From contig JAPULP010000180.1 in NCBI GenBank assembly GCA_027294815.1, positions 1-7,328 on the forward strand: a DNA stretch of 7,328 nt, read 5' to 3'. The position numbers and the translations under genes were made by a program. The notes under the pieces are model-generated. The model saw only the letters and a program-made list of their open reading frames with translations, searched no databases and was not told where the DNA came from. Shown piece by piece: positions 1 through 6,326 of the stretch (positions are counted from its first letter, which is position 1; each line of letters opens with the position of its first letter). This stretch comes from Gemmatimonadota bacterium. Lineage in GTDB: Bacteria; Gemmatimonadota; Gemmatimonadetes; Gemmatimonadales; GWC2-71-9.

Positions 1-1885
1 CGATGTCGACCTTTCGGACTGGAAGGACGTCGGCCGATCCGAGCGACGGAATCGGACCGGGATCGGCCAAACCGGTGGCCGTGGTGGTGACGCGCAGATT
101 GAAACGGGTCGCGAGAGAACGCACCGACTCGTGCACTGAATCGTCGTTTTGTCCCGTCCGAACAACGACGGTTCCACTCGGAATGTCCTGACCGCCGATC
201 CGGGTCGCCCGAAGGGTCACGGCTGCCCGATACCCCGCGTGCGTGAGGTGATAGAGCGCGGCCACCGCAGCGGCCTGCGCGCCGTCGATGAGGTACGCAT
301 ACTCCGCCTGGCCGGTCACCCCGACGCCCACCGGCTGCACCGGCGCTGTCACCCGCGAGACGGTCAACTCGCCGGGATCCGTTGCGCTGTACCCACCCAC
401 ATTGAACATCAGCGGCAGCGACCAGGCCGTGATGTCATAGAAACGAGGATTCTCCCCCCGGTCGACGCGCTGGCGTGCCAGAGCTAGAAAATCGGCCGGC
501 AAAGGCACGTCCGGCTCGAGCAGCACTCTGATCAGGCGATTACGCGGCTGGCCCGCCTCGACCACGTACGTGCCGGCGGCAAAGCTTCGTCGACCGACGT
601 CCTCTCCTACTCGGTTTCGCACGCCCGACACGACGGTGTCTTGCGTGAGCACATCCACCTCGATGCCTCCACGCATCAGCAAGTTGACCAATTCAGCCAC
701 CAGCGCCGGATCGCCTTCGGCCGGCAACAGATACCGCCGATAACCTTGATTGCCGTCCGCGATCGCCGCGACGTGAGCGTCGTAATAATCCTGTAACAGC
801 TCGTTGCGGTTGGCGGCCGCGAATTGCGCGGCAGTCCACGCCGCCACGTACTGCTGTTCGAGTGCGTCGGCGAGCGTCCGCACCGAGCCATCGGGGCGCG
901 TGAGGGCGAGCCCCCGGGTCGAGCCTTGCTCGAACAGCATGCCCACGGCCCCCTGATAGCTACCTTGGGACGTGGTGTAGCCCGGATAGAAATAGTTGTA
1001 CCGTTCCCGCGTCATGTACTGGAACCCGGCCGAGTCGAAGGCCGCCGCGTATGCGGCGTTGAGTCCTTGGAAACCGTTGCGGGCAAAGTCAGGGAAAAAC
1101 GGTCCATAGGGTATGTCGGGCGGGTCGAAGTAGAATTCGACGTCCGGCCCCATCTCGTGCATGTCAATCACAAACTGCGGGCGCCACTCCACGATCGTCC
1201 TGATTCGGTGCCGCGCCTCGGGTTGGGTGTGCGCGAACCAATCGCGATTGGTGTCATGGTAGTAGTGTCCCGTGCGGAACTTTGTCGCCTGCCAGGACGT
1301 GAAATCGTTTGCCCAATCCTCCCGTAGCGGGTTTGGTGTCCGCCCGATGTTCTCATGGTTGAGGTAGGCGTGGGCATCGCGCCCGTCTGGATTCAACATC
1401 GGGTCGATGAGAATGACCGTCTTATCCAGGACGTCCAGCGTGGCCGGATCGCCTCGTGTGGTGAGGTGCTCGAGCAGCTTGAGCACACCCTCGCTACCGG
1501 AGAGCTCGAAGCCGTGAATCGAGCCCCCGTACCAGACGATGGCCGGTTGCGTGGGAATCAGCGTGGCGGCGTCTTCCACCGACAGGGTGCGAGGGTCCCC
1601 CAGCCGTTGGGCGTTCGCGCGGATATTCGCAAGGGCGGCATGATTCGCCGGAGACGTCACGATGGCAACCAAGAGCCGGCGACCTTCCCATGAGGCCCCC
1701 TGGTCGACCACGGAGACACGCGGCGACACCTCACCCAGCCGTTCGAGGTACCGCGCCATCTCGTGATGGACCGTGATTCTCTCGCCGAAGGCGTGCCCGA
1801 CAGCAGCCTCAAAAGTCGGGACTTGGCTGCTCGCAGTCGTTGGGGCGAGGGCCAACAAGGTGACCAGCACTCGAGACCGGGACAT
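1..1885 (-). CDS. M14-family zinc carboxypeptidase, secreted, C-terminus cut by window edge
   Basis: The frame is open from an ATG at 1885 to the left edge, 628 codons without a stop. The ATG is preceded by a good ribosome site (AAGGGAG, 1890-1896, minus strand). Residues 1-21 look like a signal peptide: basic SRSR, hydrophobic VLVTLLALA, then a small-residue cleavage region near TASSQ, so the enzyme is probably exported. The zinc-peptidase signature is clear: HxxE at H124-E127 inside GGSIHGFELSG, the N213-R214 pair in TNRDW, the third zinc ligand H243 in DMHEMG, and a candidate catalytic glutamate E319 in MLFEQG. The peptidase domain spans roughly residues 30-335. It is followed by some 290 residues of non-catalytic sequence that continue off the window. 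Family members of this large type usually exceed 800 residues. The expected role is removal of C-terminal residues from peptides outside the cytoplasm; the substrate is unknown. It is divergent from gltA and probably independently transcribed. Confidence 0.9.
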   Translation of the reverse strand, partial: MSRSRVLVTLLALAPTTASSQVPTFEAAVGHAFGERITVHHEMARYLERLGEVSPRVSVVDQGASWEGRRLLVAIVTSPANHAALANIRANAQRLGDPRTLSVEDAATLIPTQPAIVWYGGSIHGFELSGSEGVLKLLEHLTTRGDPATLDVLDKTVILIDPMLNPDGRDAHAYLNHENIGRTPNPLREDWANDFTSWQATKFRTGHYYHDTNRDWFAHTQPEARHRIRTIVEWRPQFVIDMHEMGPDVEFYFDPPDIPYGPFFPDFARNGFQGLNAAYAAAFDSAGFQYMTRERYNYFYPGYTTSQGSYQGAVGMLFEQGSTRGLALTRPDGSVRTLADALEQQYVAAWTAAQFAAANRNELLQDYYDAHVAAIADGNQGYRRYLLPAEGDPALVAELVNLLMRGGIEVDVLTQDTVVSGVRNRVGEDVGRRSFAAGTYVVEAGQPRNRLIRVLLEPDVPLPADFLALARQRVDRGENPRFYDITAWSLPLMFNVGGYSATDPGELTVSRVTAPVQPVGVGVTGQAEYAYLIDGAQAAAVAALYHLTHAGYRAAVTLRATRIGGQDIPSGTVVVRTGQNDDSVHESVRSLATRFNLRVTTTATGLADPGPIPSLGSADVLPVRKVDI

Positions 1886-1931
1886 CTTTCTCCCTTGTGA
1901 AGAGCGGTTAACGAACCAGCGACATTGAACA

Positions 1932-1937
1932 ATTATA
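1932..1937 (-). promoter_or_regulatory. Candidate -10 box for the M14 peptidase gene
   Basis: On the minus strand these bases read TATAAT, a perfect sigma-70 type -10 hexamer, 47 nt before the ATG at 1885. That would give a 5' leader of about 40 nt containing the AAGGGAG ribosome site. There is no convincing -35 hexamer at 16-18 nt spacing; that stretch is GC-rich (TCCACC at 17 nt). I call it on the -10 alone. I found no well-spaced promoter for gltA on the opposite strand: TTGACG at 1985-1990 resembles a -35 box but has no matching -10 box. Confidence 0.4.
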
Positions 1938-2027
1938 GGCGCCGCCGCCCTGCCGGTGGAGGCTTTGGGTTCTCGTGGGTATCTTTGACGAGCCACTTCT
2001 TTTATTCACCCTCCGAAATGAGTTGCC

Positions 2028-2036
2028 GAGGACCCC
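2028..2036 (+). promoter_or_regulatory. Ribosome binding site deciding the GTG start of gltA
   Basis: GAGGA (2028-2032) lies 4 nt before GTG at 2037. An in-frame TGA at 2019-2021 prevents any longer protein. A second in-frame GTG at 2088 (codon 18) has a near-identical arrangement, AAGGA (2079-2083) plus 4 nt. Residues after codon 18 (AKDTLSITDNRTGK) are where similarity to other citrate synthases begins, so the downstream start is a real alternative. Confidence 0.5.
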
Positions 2037-3374
2037 GTGGCTACCAAGACGACGCCCCTCACAGAAGAGAACACCGGCAAGGACACCGTGGCCAAAGACA
2101 CCCTGAGCATCACGGACAACCGGACTGGCAAGACCTACGACCTCCCGATCGAGAACGGAAGTATTCGCGCCCTCGATCTCAGGCAAATCAAGCAGAGTCC
2201 GGACGATTTCGGACTCATGACCTACGACCCGGGTTTCGCGAATACGGCGTCCGTCAAGAGCGCGGTGAGCGCGATCGACGGAGAAAAAGGCATCCTGACG
2301 TATCGCGGGTATCCGATCGAGCAATTGGCGGAGCAGGCCTCTTTCCTCGAAGTCGCCTATCTCTTGATCCACGGCGAGCTCCCCAAGCAGGCCGAACTGG
2401 ACGATTGGGATCACCAAATCACCACGCACACGTTCCTGCACGAAAACGTCAAGAAGCTGATGGAAGGCTTCCGATACGATGCACATCCCATGGGTGTGTT
2501 CGTGAGTACCGTGGCGGCGTTGTCCACGTTCTACCCCGATGCCAAGAAGCTGGACGACGCCGAGTGCCGGATGCACCAGATTCAGCGACTCATCGCCAAG
2601 ACACCCACAATTGCAGCCTTCGCATACCGCCACCGTATCGGGCTCCCGTATATGTACCCGGACAACTCGCTGTCGTACACCGGGAACCTCTTGAACATGA
2701 TGTACCGCACGTCGGAGCCGCAGTTCGAGCCCCAACCGGTGCTCGAGAAAGCACTTGACGTCTTGTTCGTCCTGCACGGAGACCACGGACAGAACTGTTC
2801 GACCAGCTCCATGCGTGGTGTCGGGTCGAGTGAGGCGGATCCGTATTGCGCCATGGCCGCGGCGGCGGCGGCGTTGTACGGTCCACTACACGGAGGAGCC
2901 AACGAAGCGGTTCTTCGCATGCTGCGTCAAATCGGTAGTACCAGCAACATTCCCGGGTACATCAAGCGTGTGAAGAACAAGGAAGTTCGCCTGATGGGAT
3001 TTGGACACCGAGTGTACAAGAACTACGATCCACGCGCCAAGATCGTCAAGAAAATAGCCGACCAAGTGTTCGAGGTCACCGGACGGAACCCGCTCATCGA
3101 CATCGCCTTGGAGTTGGAACGAATCGCGCTGGAAGACGACTACTTCATCTCGCACAAGCTCTACCCCAACGTGGACTTCTATTCGGGAATCATCTACGAA
3201 GCCATGGGATTCCCAGTCGAAATGTTTCCGGTGCTGTTTGCCATCGGTCGGACGCCGGGTTGGCTCGCGCAGTGGCAGGAAGGACACCTCGATCAGGACC
3301 AGCGGATCGCACGACCGCGCCAGATCTACCTGGGGTCCGACGCGCGGGATTACGTGGCGATGGAGAAGCGGTGA
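2037..3374 (+). CDS. gltA: Citrate synthase (type II, GltA-like)
   Basis: The 445-residue protein condenses oxaloacetate and acetyl-CoA to citrate, the entry step of the TCA cycle, in the cytoplasm. It follows E. coli GltA (427 aa) along its length, from the N-terminal small beta domain (DNRTGKTYDLPI) and the TYDPGF segment to the C-terminal IARPRQIYLG. The three catalytic residues are present: H285 in GPLHGGANE, H324 in GFGHRVYKNYDPRA and D380 in NVDFYSG. The start is GTG at 2037 with GAGGA upstream; GTG at 2088 is a possible alternative giving 428 residues. By recalled alignment, two residues of the E. coli NADH inhibitory site differ: R109 corresponds to T130 and C206 to E227, while H110, T111, R163 and K167 appear kept. 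The gene stands alone on the plus strand, divergent from the M14 peptidase and convergent with the TIGR03545-like gene. A 2-methylcitrate synthase is less likely given the length and the E. coli-like N-terminal domain. Confidence 0.97.
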   Translation: MATKTTPLTEENTGKDTVAKDTLSITDNRTGKTYDLPIENGSIRALDLRQIKQSPDDFGLMTYDPGFANTASVKSAVSAIDGEKGILTYRGYPIEQLAEQASFLEVAYLLIHGELPKQAELDDWDHQITTHTFLHENVKKLMEGFRYDAHPMGVFVSTVAALSTFYPDAKKLDDAECRMHQIQRLIAKTPTIAAFAYRHRIGLPYMYPDNSLSYTGNLLNMMYRTSEPQFEPQPVLEKALDVLFVLHGDHGQNCSTSSMRGVGSSEADPYCAMAAAAAALYGPLHGGANEAVLRMLRQIGSTSNIPGYIKRVKNKEVRLMGFGHRVYKNYDPRAKIVKKIADQVFEVTGRNPLIDIALELERIALEDDYFISHKLYPNVDFYSGIIYEAMGFPVEMFPVLFAIGRTPGWLAQWQEGHLDQDQRIARPRQIYLGSDARDYVAMEKR

Positions 3375-3375
3375 A

Positions 3376-3450
3376 CTGAATATCCAATATCCAATATCCG
3401 ATATTGAATAATTAATTTTGGATATTGGATATTCAGTATTCGATATTCAG
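3376..3450. repeat. AT-rich inverted repeat made of 7-nt units between convergent genes
   Basis: A perfect 17-bp inverted repeat joins 3376-3392 (CTGAATATCCAATATCC) to 3420-3436, with a 27-nt AT-rich spacer. The left arm runs as three tandem AATATCC heptamers (3379-3399). The right arm runs as GGATATT, GGATATT, CAGTATT, CGATATT (3420-3447), so the 7-nt phase is kept even where the sequence drifts. The right end repeats GATATTCAG at a 14-nt interval (3428-3436 and 3442-3450). The element begins two bases after the gltA stop codon and contains the stop codon of the opposite gene (TCA at 3447-3449). It can form a long hairpin in both transcripts and may serve as a bidirectional end signal. It lacks a GC-rich stem and a following T tract, so a classical intrinsic terminator is not shown. 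Confidence 0.85.
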
Positions 3451-5228
3451 TCCCTCCCCAAATCCCGTAGCCTCGCCTCCAAATCCGCCCTGACCTGATC
3501 CAGCTGTCTCCGATAGTCCGCCGCCAGGCCCTGGACCGTCGCCTCGACCTCGGCCACGCGGGACCGAGCGTCGGCAATCGGCTGCGCGACGAGTCTTTCG
3601 ACCTCCGCCCGCACCCGCCGCTCGGCGGCGGCGACCTCGGTTGCCAGCTCCCGACGCAAGCTCCGGGAGATTTCGGACGCCACATTGGATCTGACGGAGA
3701 GGGTCGGGCCCGTGAGGTCGCCCGACACCCCCACCTCCACCTGGACGTCGCGTAGCGCCGAGAGCGTCCGCCACAATAGGTCATTGACGCGCCCCGACCC
3801 CATCGACGCCCGATCCCACGACACCTGAGACGAACTCCACAGCCATTGGCCGGCGACGGTGTCACCTATGCGTACAAGAGACAGTTGGTTCACTCCGGCT
3901 CCCAGATCCATGTGCGCACCGATCCCCGGCAACGTGACCGCCGGAAGCGGAAAGCCGGTGATCCGCAAGTTCACCGAATCGCGAATAGCTGATGTGACGT
4001 GATCGAGAACGGCCTCAAGATGCACGGCGTCGGGGCCGGAACCGGCCTCTGTGCGTGAGACCGAAATCCGAATTGGCCGGCCGTGTACCGAGGGCTCCGA
4101 CGAAAAATCTTCGATGTGCACGCGGTACGCTCCGGCCGACGCCCCCTCCCCTTCGAGACGGAGGTCGATCTCGGCAAACGCAATCGTCAAACCGGCGTAC
4201 CCTCGCTCCGTCGGGAATTCGACATCCGAGCCCGCGCGGCGCGCGCGCGACGGTCCCGGCCGCCTGCGCGGGTCCAGACCCGGGGGAACGTACCGCTCTG
4301 CCATCCGCGCCCAGTAGAGCACCGGCTGGATTCGTTCGAGCGCGAGGTCGGTGAATAGAGCTGGTGAAATATCGGGGGCGTCGAGCGACGGGATCTGCAA
4401 CAGGTTGCGCGCACTTGCCAGATCGGCGGCGCGAGCGTTCGGGAGATCCGAGACACGCCGCTGCAGCGTCTCAACCCCTCCGCTGACGTCCTGCACAAGT
4501 TGATCGATTCCGCTGCGAAGCGTCGTGAGCCCACTCACCGTGGTTCGCAGAGATCGCACCGACCGCACGAAGCCTAGTCCCAGACTGCGGAGCGATGCTC
4601 CCTGGAGTCGCTCCGCGAGGGCACGGGCGGAGTCGATCAACGGCGTCGGGTTGAGGGCTTGGAGTTGCGCCATCCATGCGTCCCGTGCCGAATCGGCGGC
4701 CGACTGAATCCCTCTCGCCAGGGCTGGGGTCTGCAGATTCTCCGGTCTGATCGCCGCGACATTCACGGTTCCGGAGAGTCCATCCAAACTGAAATCTGGT
4801 ACGGGGACGCGCCGGGACCATTCGTCGATCTGACGCCGCAGCGCGCCGCCTTCGGGATCGGGATTGGGGATCGCACCCGACGTTGCTCGTGGCGTGCCGA
4901 AGCGTAGCCCGCGGACCGCGATGGTGTCGATGAAAATCTTCTTCTGCAACAAAGGTCTCAGGTTGAGATCGGCGACGACCTCATCGAGCTGGAAGAGATT
5001 GGTCATGGGTGCGTCGGGATTGGTGACTAGCAACCCGCGCAAAATCACCGCCCCTTCGGCCAGCCGAACGTCTGCCTCTTCGAGATCCACCTTGGCGCCA
5101 ACAAGTGCCGTACCAACGACCTCAATGCCACGTCGCACGGCGGAATCGAGCAAGAGGTACCAGCCTGCACCCATCAGGACGAGCAGCAAACCAAGCGGTA
5201 TGATCGCTTTCCAACGAAAGACGTGCAT
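3447..5228 (-). CDS. TIGR03545-type membrane-anchored AsmA-like protein
   Basis: This 593-residue protein has no established function. Residues 8-27 form one hydrophobic anchor (AIIPLGLLLVLMGAGWYLLL) after a short basic N-terminus, which would leave most of the chain outside the cytoplasm. Residues about 30-115 look like the N-terminal unit of AsmA-family proteins: VGAKVDLEEADVRL, then GLLVTNPDAPMTNLFQLDEV, then LRPLLQKKIFIDTIAVRGL. The middle has long amphipathic helical stretches, a PVLYW motif (302-306) and a basic patch near 320-330. Strand-rich sequence follows, and residues 517-593 are a charged heptad-like coiled coil rich in Arg, Glu and Ala. I assign TIGR03545 from this layout and from the neighbour: the gene starts 4 nt after the stop of a TIGR03546-type gene, and the two families are known to sit side by side. 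The ATG at 5228 has no strong ribosome site, which suits translational coupling. A role in envelope lipid movement or assembly is inference. Confidence 0.8.
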   Translation of the reverse strand: MHVFRWKAIIPLGLLLVLMGAGWYLLLDSAVRRGIEVVGTALVGAKVDLEEADVRLAEGAVILRGLLVTNPDAPMTNLFQLDEVVADLNLRPLLQKKIFIDTIAVRGLRFGTPRATSGAIPNPDPEGGALRRQIDEWSRRVPVPDFSLDGLSGTVNVAAIRPENLQTPALARGIQSAADSARDAWMAQLQALNPTPLIDSARALAERLQGASLRSLGLGFVRSVRSLRTTVSGLTTLRSGIDQLVQDVSGGVETLQRRVSDLPNARAADLASARNLLQIPSLDAPDISPALFTDLALERIQPVLYWARMAERYVPPGLDPRRRPGPSRARRAGSDVEFPTERGYAGLTIAFAEIDLRLEGEGASAGAYRVHIEDFSSEPSVHGRPIRISVSRTEAGSGPDAVHLEAVLDHVTSAIRDSVNLRITGFPLPAVTLPGIGAHMDLGAGVNQLSLVRIGDTVAGQWLWSSSQVSWDRASMGSGRVNDLLWRTLSALRDVQVEVGVSGDLTGPTLSVRSNVASEISRSLRRELATEVAAAERRVRAEVERLVAQPIADARSRVAEVEATVQGLAADYRRQLDQVRADLEARLRDLGRD

Positions 5229-5232
5229 ACCG

Positions 5233-5751
5233 TCAGTCCGTTTGGAAGAGCTGGTAGAAGTTGTACAACTTCGAAGCCCTGATGAACCTGAAGATTCTGG
5301 TGTTCAGCAATCGCGGCAGAACATGGGTTCGGTACCACGCTACACCCAACCGCGCTACAAAAAAGATCGGTGCAAAAAGCACGACCCAACCCACGAGGCT
5401 CCCCAACACCACCGTATTGTTGTAGTTGGACAGCGGAATCACCGGAACGTTGTACAGCATGGTCCACAGCGGTACCAGACCCGTGGCGTCGGCGAGCAGT
5501 GCATTGCCGATGGCGTCGAACCAGGGATCGAATAGGAATCCAATCGGCGCAAACGCAATCCACCCCAACATGGCGGCGGGGAACGACACGTTTAGAAGGA
5601 ATACGGCGCCGAGAATGAGGAGATTGTGAAGATTCACCAATGGAGTCAGCCCAAGGGCGGACCCCATCGCGATCCCCAACGCCACCTGCCCCGGAGTGCC
5701 ATCCGAGTTCAAGGTCTTGACGAGCTTTTGGAGCAAGCGGAGTAGGAGCAT
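5233..5751 (-). CDS. TIGR03546 / DUF2062-type inner-membrane protein
   Basis: The 172-residue polytopic membrane protein has no known biochemical activity. I place the start at ATG 5751 (MLLLRLLQKLVKTLNSDGTPGQ) rather than at ATG 5841. The longer form would add 30 residues translated from the upstream repeat and a low-complexity leader (MRSTPYPYTQHPTPF). Conserved-looking parts are the N-terminal LNSDGTPGQVALGIAMGSALGLTP and the following NLHNLL. Hydrophobic segments lie at about 23-39, 43-62, 64-74 and 112-134. PVIPLSNYNNTVVLGSLVGW (103-122) leads into the last of these, and the C-terminal tail is basic. There is no clear ribosome site before 5751. It is the first gene of a two-gene operon with the TIGR03545-type gene, with a 4-nt gap. 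Stable pairing of the families suggests that the two products form one membrane complex. Confidence 0.82.
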   Translation of the reverse strand: MLLLRLLQKLVKTLNSDGTPGQVALGIAMGSALGLTPLVNLHNLLILGAVFLLNVSFPAAMLGWIAFAPIGFLFDPWFDAIGNALLADATGLVPLWTMLYNVPVIPLSNYNNTVVLGSLVGWVVLFAPIFFVARLGVAWYRTHVLPRLLNTRIFRFIRASKLYNFYQLFQTD

Positions 5752-5778
5752 GGCTGGAAAGTGCTTTGATCGGCTAGG

Positions 5779-5784
5779 ATTGTA
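5779..5784 (-). promoter_or_regulatory. Possible -10 box for the TIGR03546-TIGR03545 operon
   Basis: On the minus strand these bases read TACAAT, one mismatch from the sigma-70 -10 consensus, 27 nt before the ATG at 5751 and just downstream of the T6 tract that ends the response-regulator transcript. No recognisable -35 hexamer lies at 16-18 nt spacing, because the heptamer repeat occupies that space. The position is sensible for an operon that needs its own promoter after a terminator, but the match is weak. Confidence 0.25.
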
Positions 5785-5793
5785 CAGCCGGGC

Positions 5794-5880
5794 AAAAAAG
5801 GGTGTAGGGTGTTGGGTGTAGGGGTACGGTGTCGATCTCAATCAACGACACCCTACACCCTACACCCCACACCCCACCCC
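5794..5880 (-). terminator. Intrinsic terminator of the response-regulator gene
   Basis: Read on the minus strand, the region after the receiver stop codon is a G-rich arm, a GGTGTCG / CGACACC stem with an 11-nt loop, a C-rich complementary arm ending in ACACCC, and then six T (5799-5794). A GC-rich hairpin followed at once by a T tract is the standard Rho-independent layout. It would separate the receiver gene from the TIGR03546-TIGR03545 operon downstream. On the plus strand no gene needs it. Confidence 0.65.
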
Positions 5881-5883
5881 CTA
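5800..5883. repeat. GC-rich inverted repeat made of 7-nt units
   Basis: The left arm reads in 7-nt steps: GGGTGTA (5800-5806), GGGTGTT (5807-5813), GGGTGTA (5814-5820), GGGGTAC (5821-5827), GGTGTCG (5828-5834). The right arm, from 5846, is its approximate complement: CGACACC, then repeated CTACACC units that decay into CCCCACA and CCCCAC variants up to about 5883. The inner 7-bp stem (5828-5834 with 5846-5852) is perfect around an 11-nt loop, and the outer arms pair with a few slips. The right end supplies the TAG stop codon of the response regulator (CTA, 5881-5883). The same kind of phased heptamer hairpin occurs at 3376-3450 with unrelated sequence. Confidence 0.85.
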
Positions 5884-6240
5884 CCCCATCGTCTTCCGAA
5901 CCGCACCCACGAGGTCGTCTGCTTCAACGGGTTTCTCTAGAAAGGGTTGCCCTGTCTGTTCGAGAAACTTGCGCGTCTCGTCGTCGCCGGCCATTCCGGT
6001 GACAAACACGACTCGCTTCGCCATCTCGGGAAAATCCGCCTCCAGTTGGCGGAAGAAGCTCTTCCCTTCCAAGAACGGCATCAGAATGTCGAGGAGAATG
6101 ACGGAGTAGCGTCCTTGCTGCAGTTCGGCGAGCGCCGCCAAACCATTGTCCACGGCCTTCACCATGTATCCGGCGCGCTCGAGCACCTGGCCGTATGCAC
6201 TGCTCACCTCGGTATTGTCATCGACGATCAGGACATCCAC
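5881..6240 (-). CDS. Stand-alone response-regulator receiver domain (CheY-like)
   Basis: The 119-residue protein consists of a receiver domain only, so it has no DNA-binding or enzymatic output domain. The phosphorylation site is complete: acidic pair D7-D8 in LIVDDN, phosphoacceptor D51 in VILLDILMP, switch T81 in VVFVTGM, and K103 followed by P104 in LEKPVE. It should accept phosphate from a histidine kinase or phosphotransfer protein and act through protein contacts, like CheY or Spo0F. The start is GTG at 6240, with GAGGA a few bases upstream and no earlier in-frame start nearby. No kinase or chemotaxis gene is in the window, so its partner and output are unknown. It lies 86 nt after the EamA transporter gene on the same strand and ends inside a hairpin terminator. 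I see nothing definite in the short gap at 6241-6326. Confidence 0.92.
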   Translation of the reverse strand: MDVLIVDDNTEVSSAYGQVLERAGYMVKAVDNGLAALAELQQGRYSVILLDILMPFLEGKSFFRQLEADFPEMAKRVVFVTGMAGDDETRKFLEQTGQPFLEKPVEADDLVGAVRKTMG

Positions 6241-6326
6241 GGAATCCTCACTGTAGGTGAGACGTGAGAGGGGAGAGAGCCCGACCCCACCCCAGTTGTG
6301 TTGTAATCCTTATTCTCCAGGTCGGA

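Noticed and set aside
824..1327. A 167-codon plus-strand frame, with similar frames at 149-487 and 1355-1693
   Set aside because: All are opposite the M14 peptidase frame, which carries the complete catalytic motif set and has no stop over 628 codons.
1985..2008. TTGACG with a downstream TATTCA as a gltA promoter
   Set aside because: The spacing is only about 12 nt, too short for a sigma-70 promoter, and no better -10 box is present.
1908..2786. A 292-codon minus-strand frame opposite the first half of gltA
   Set aside because: It lies antisense to a certain citrate synthase gene, its product has no recognisable motif, and its open length is explained by codon bias in GC-rich DNA.
3376..3450. 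The AT-rich repeat as a CRISPR array or transposon end
   Set aside because: The units are only 7 nt with no spacers, and there is no transposase or target-site duplication; it is an intergenic hairpin repeat.
4864..5535. A 223-codon plus-strand frame
   Set aside because: It runs antisense across both the TIGR03545-like and TIGR03546-like genes, and its translation is Arg/Ser/Pro-rich without domain character.
5752..5841. A 30-residue N-terminal extension of the TIGR03546-like protein from ATG 5841
   Set aside because: It would be translated from the heptamer repeat and terminator (TPYPYTQHPTP), and family-like sequence begins at the ATG at 5751.
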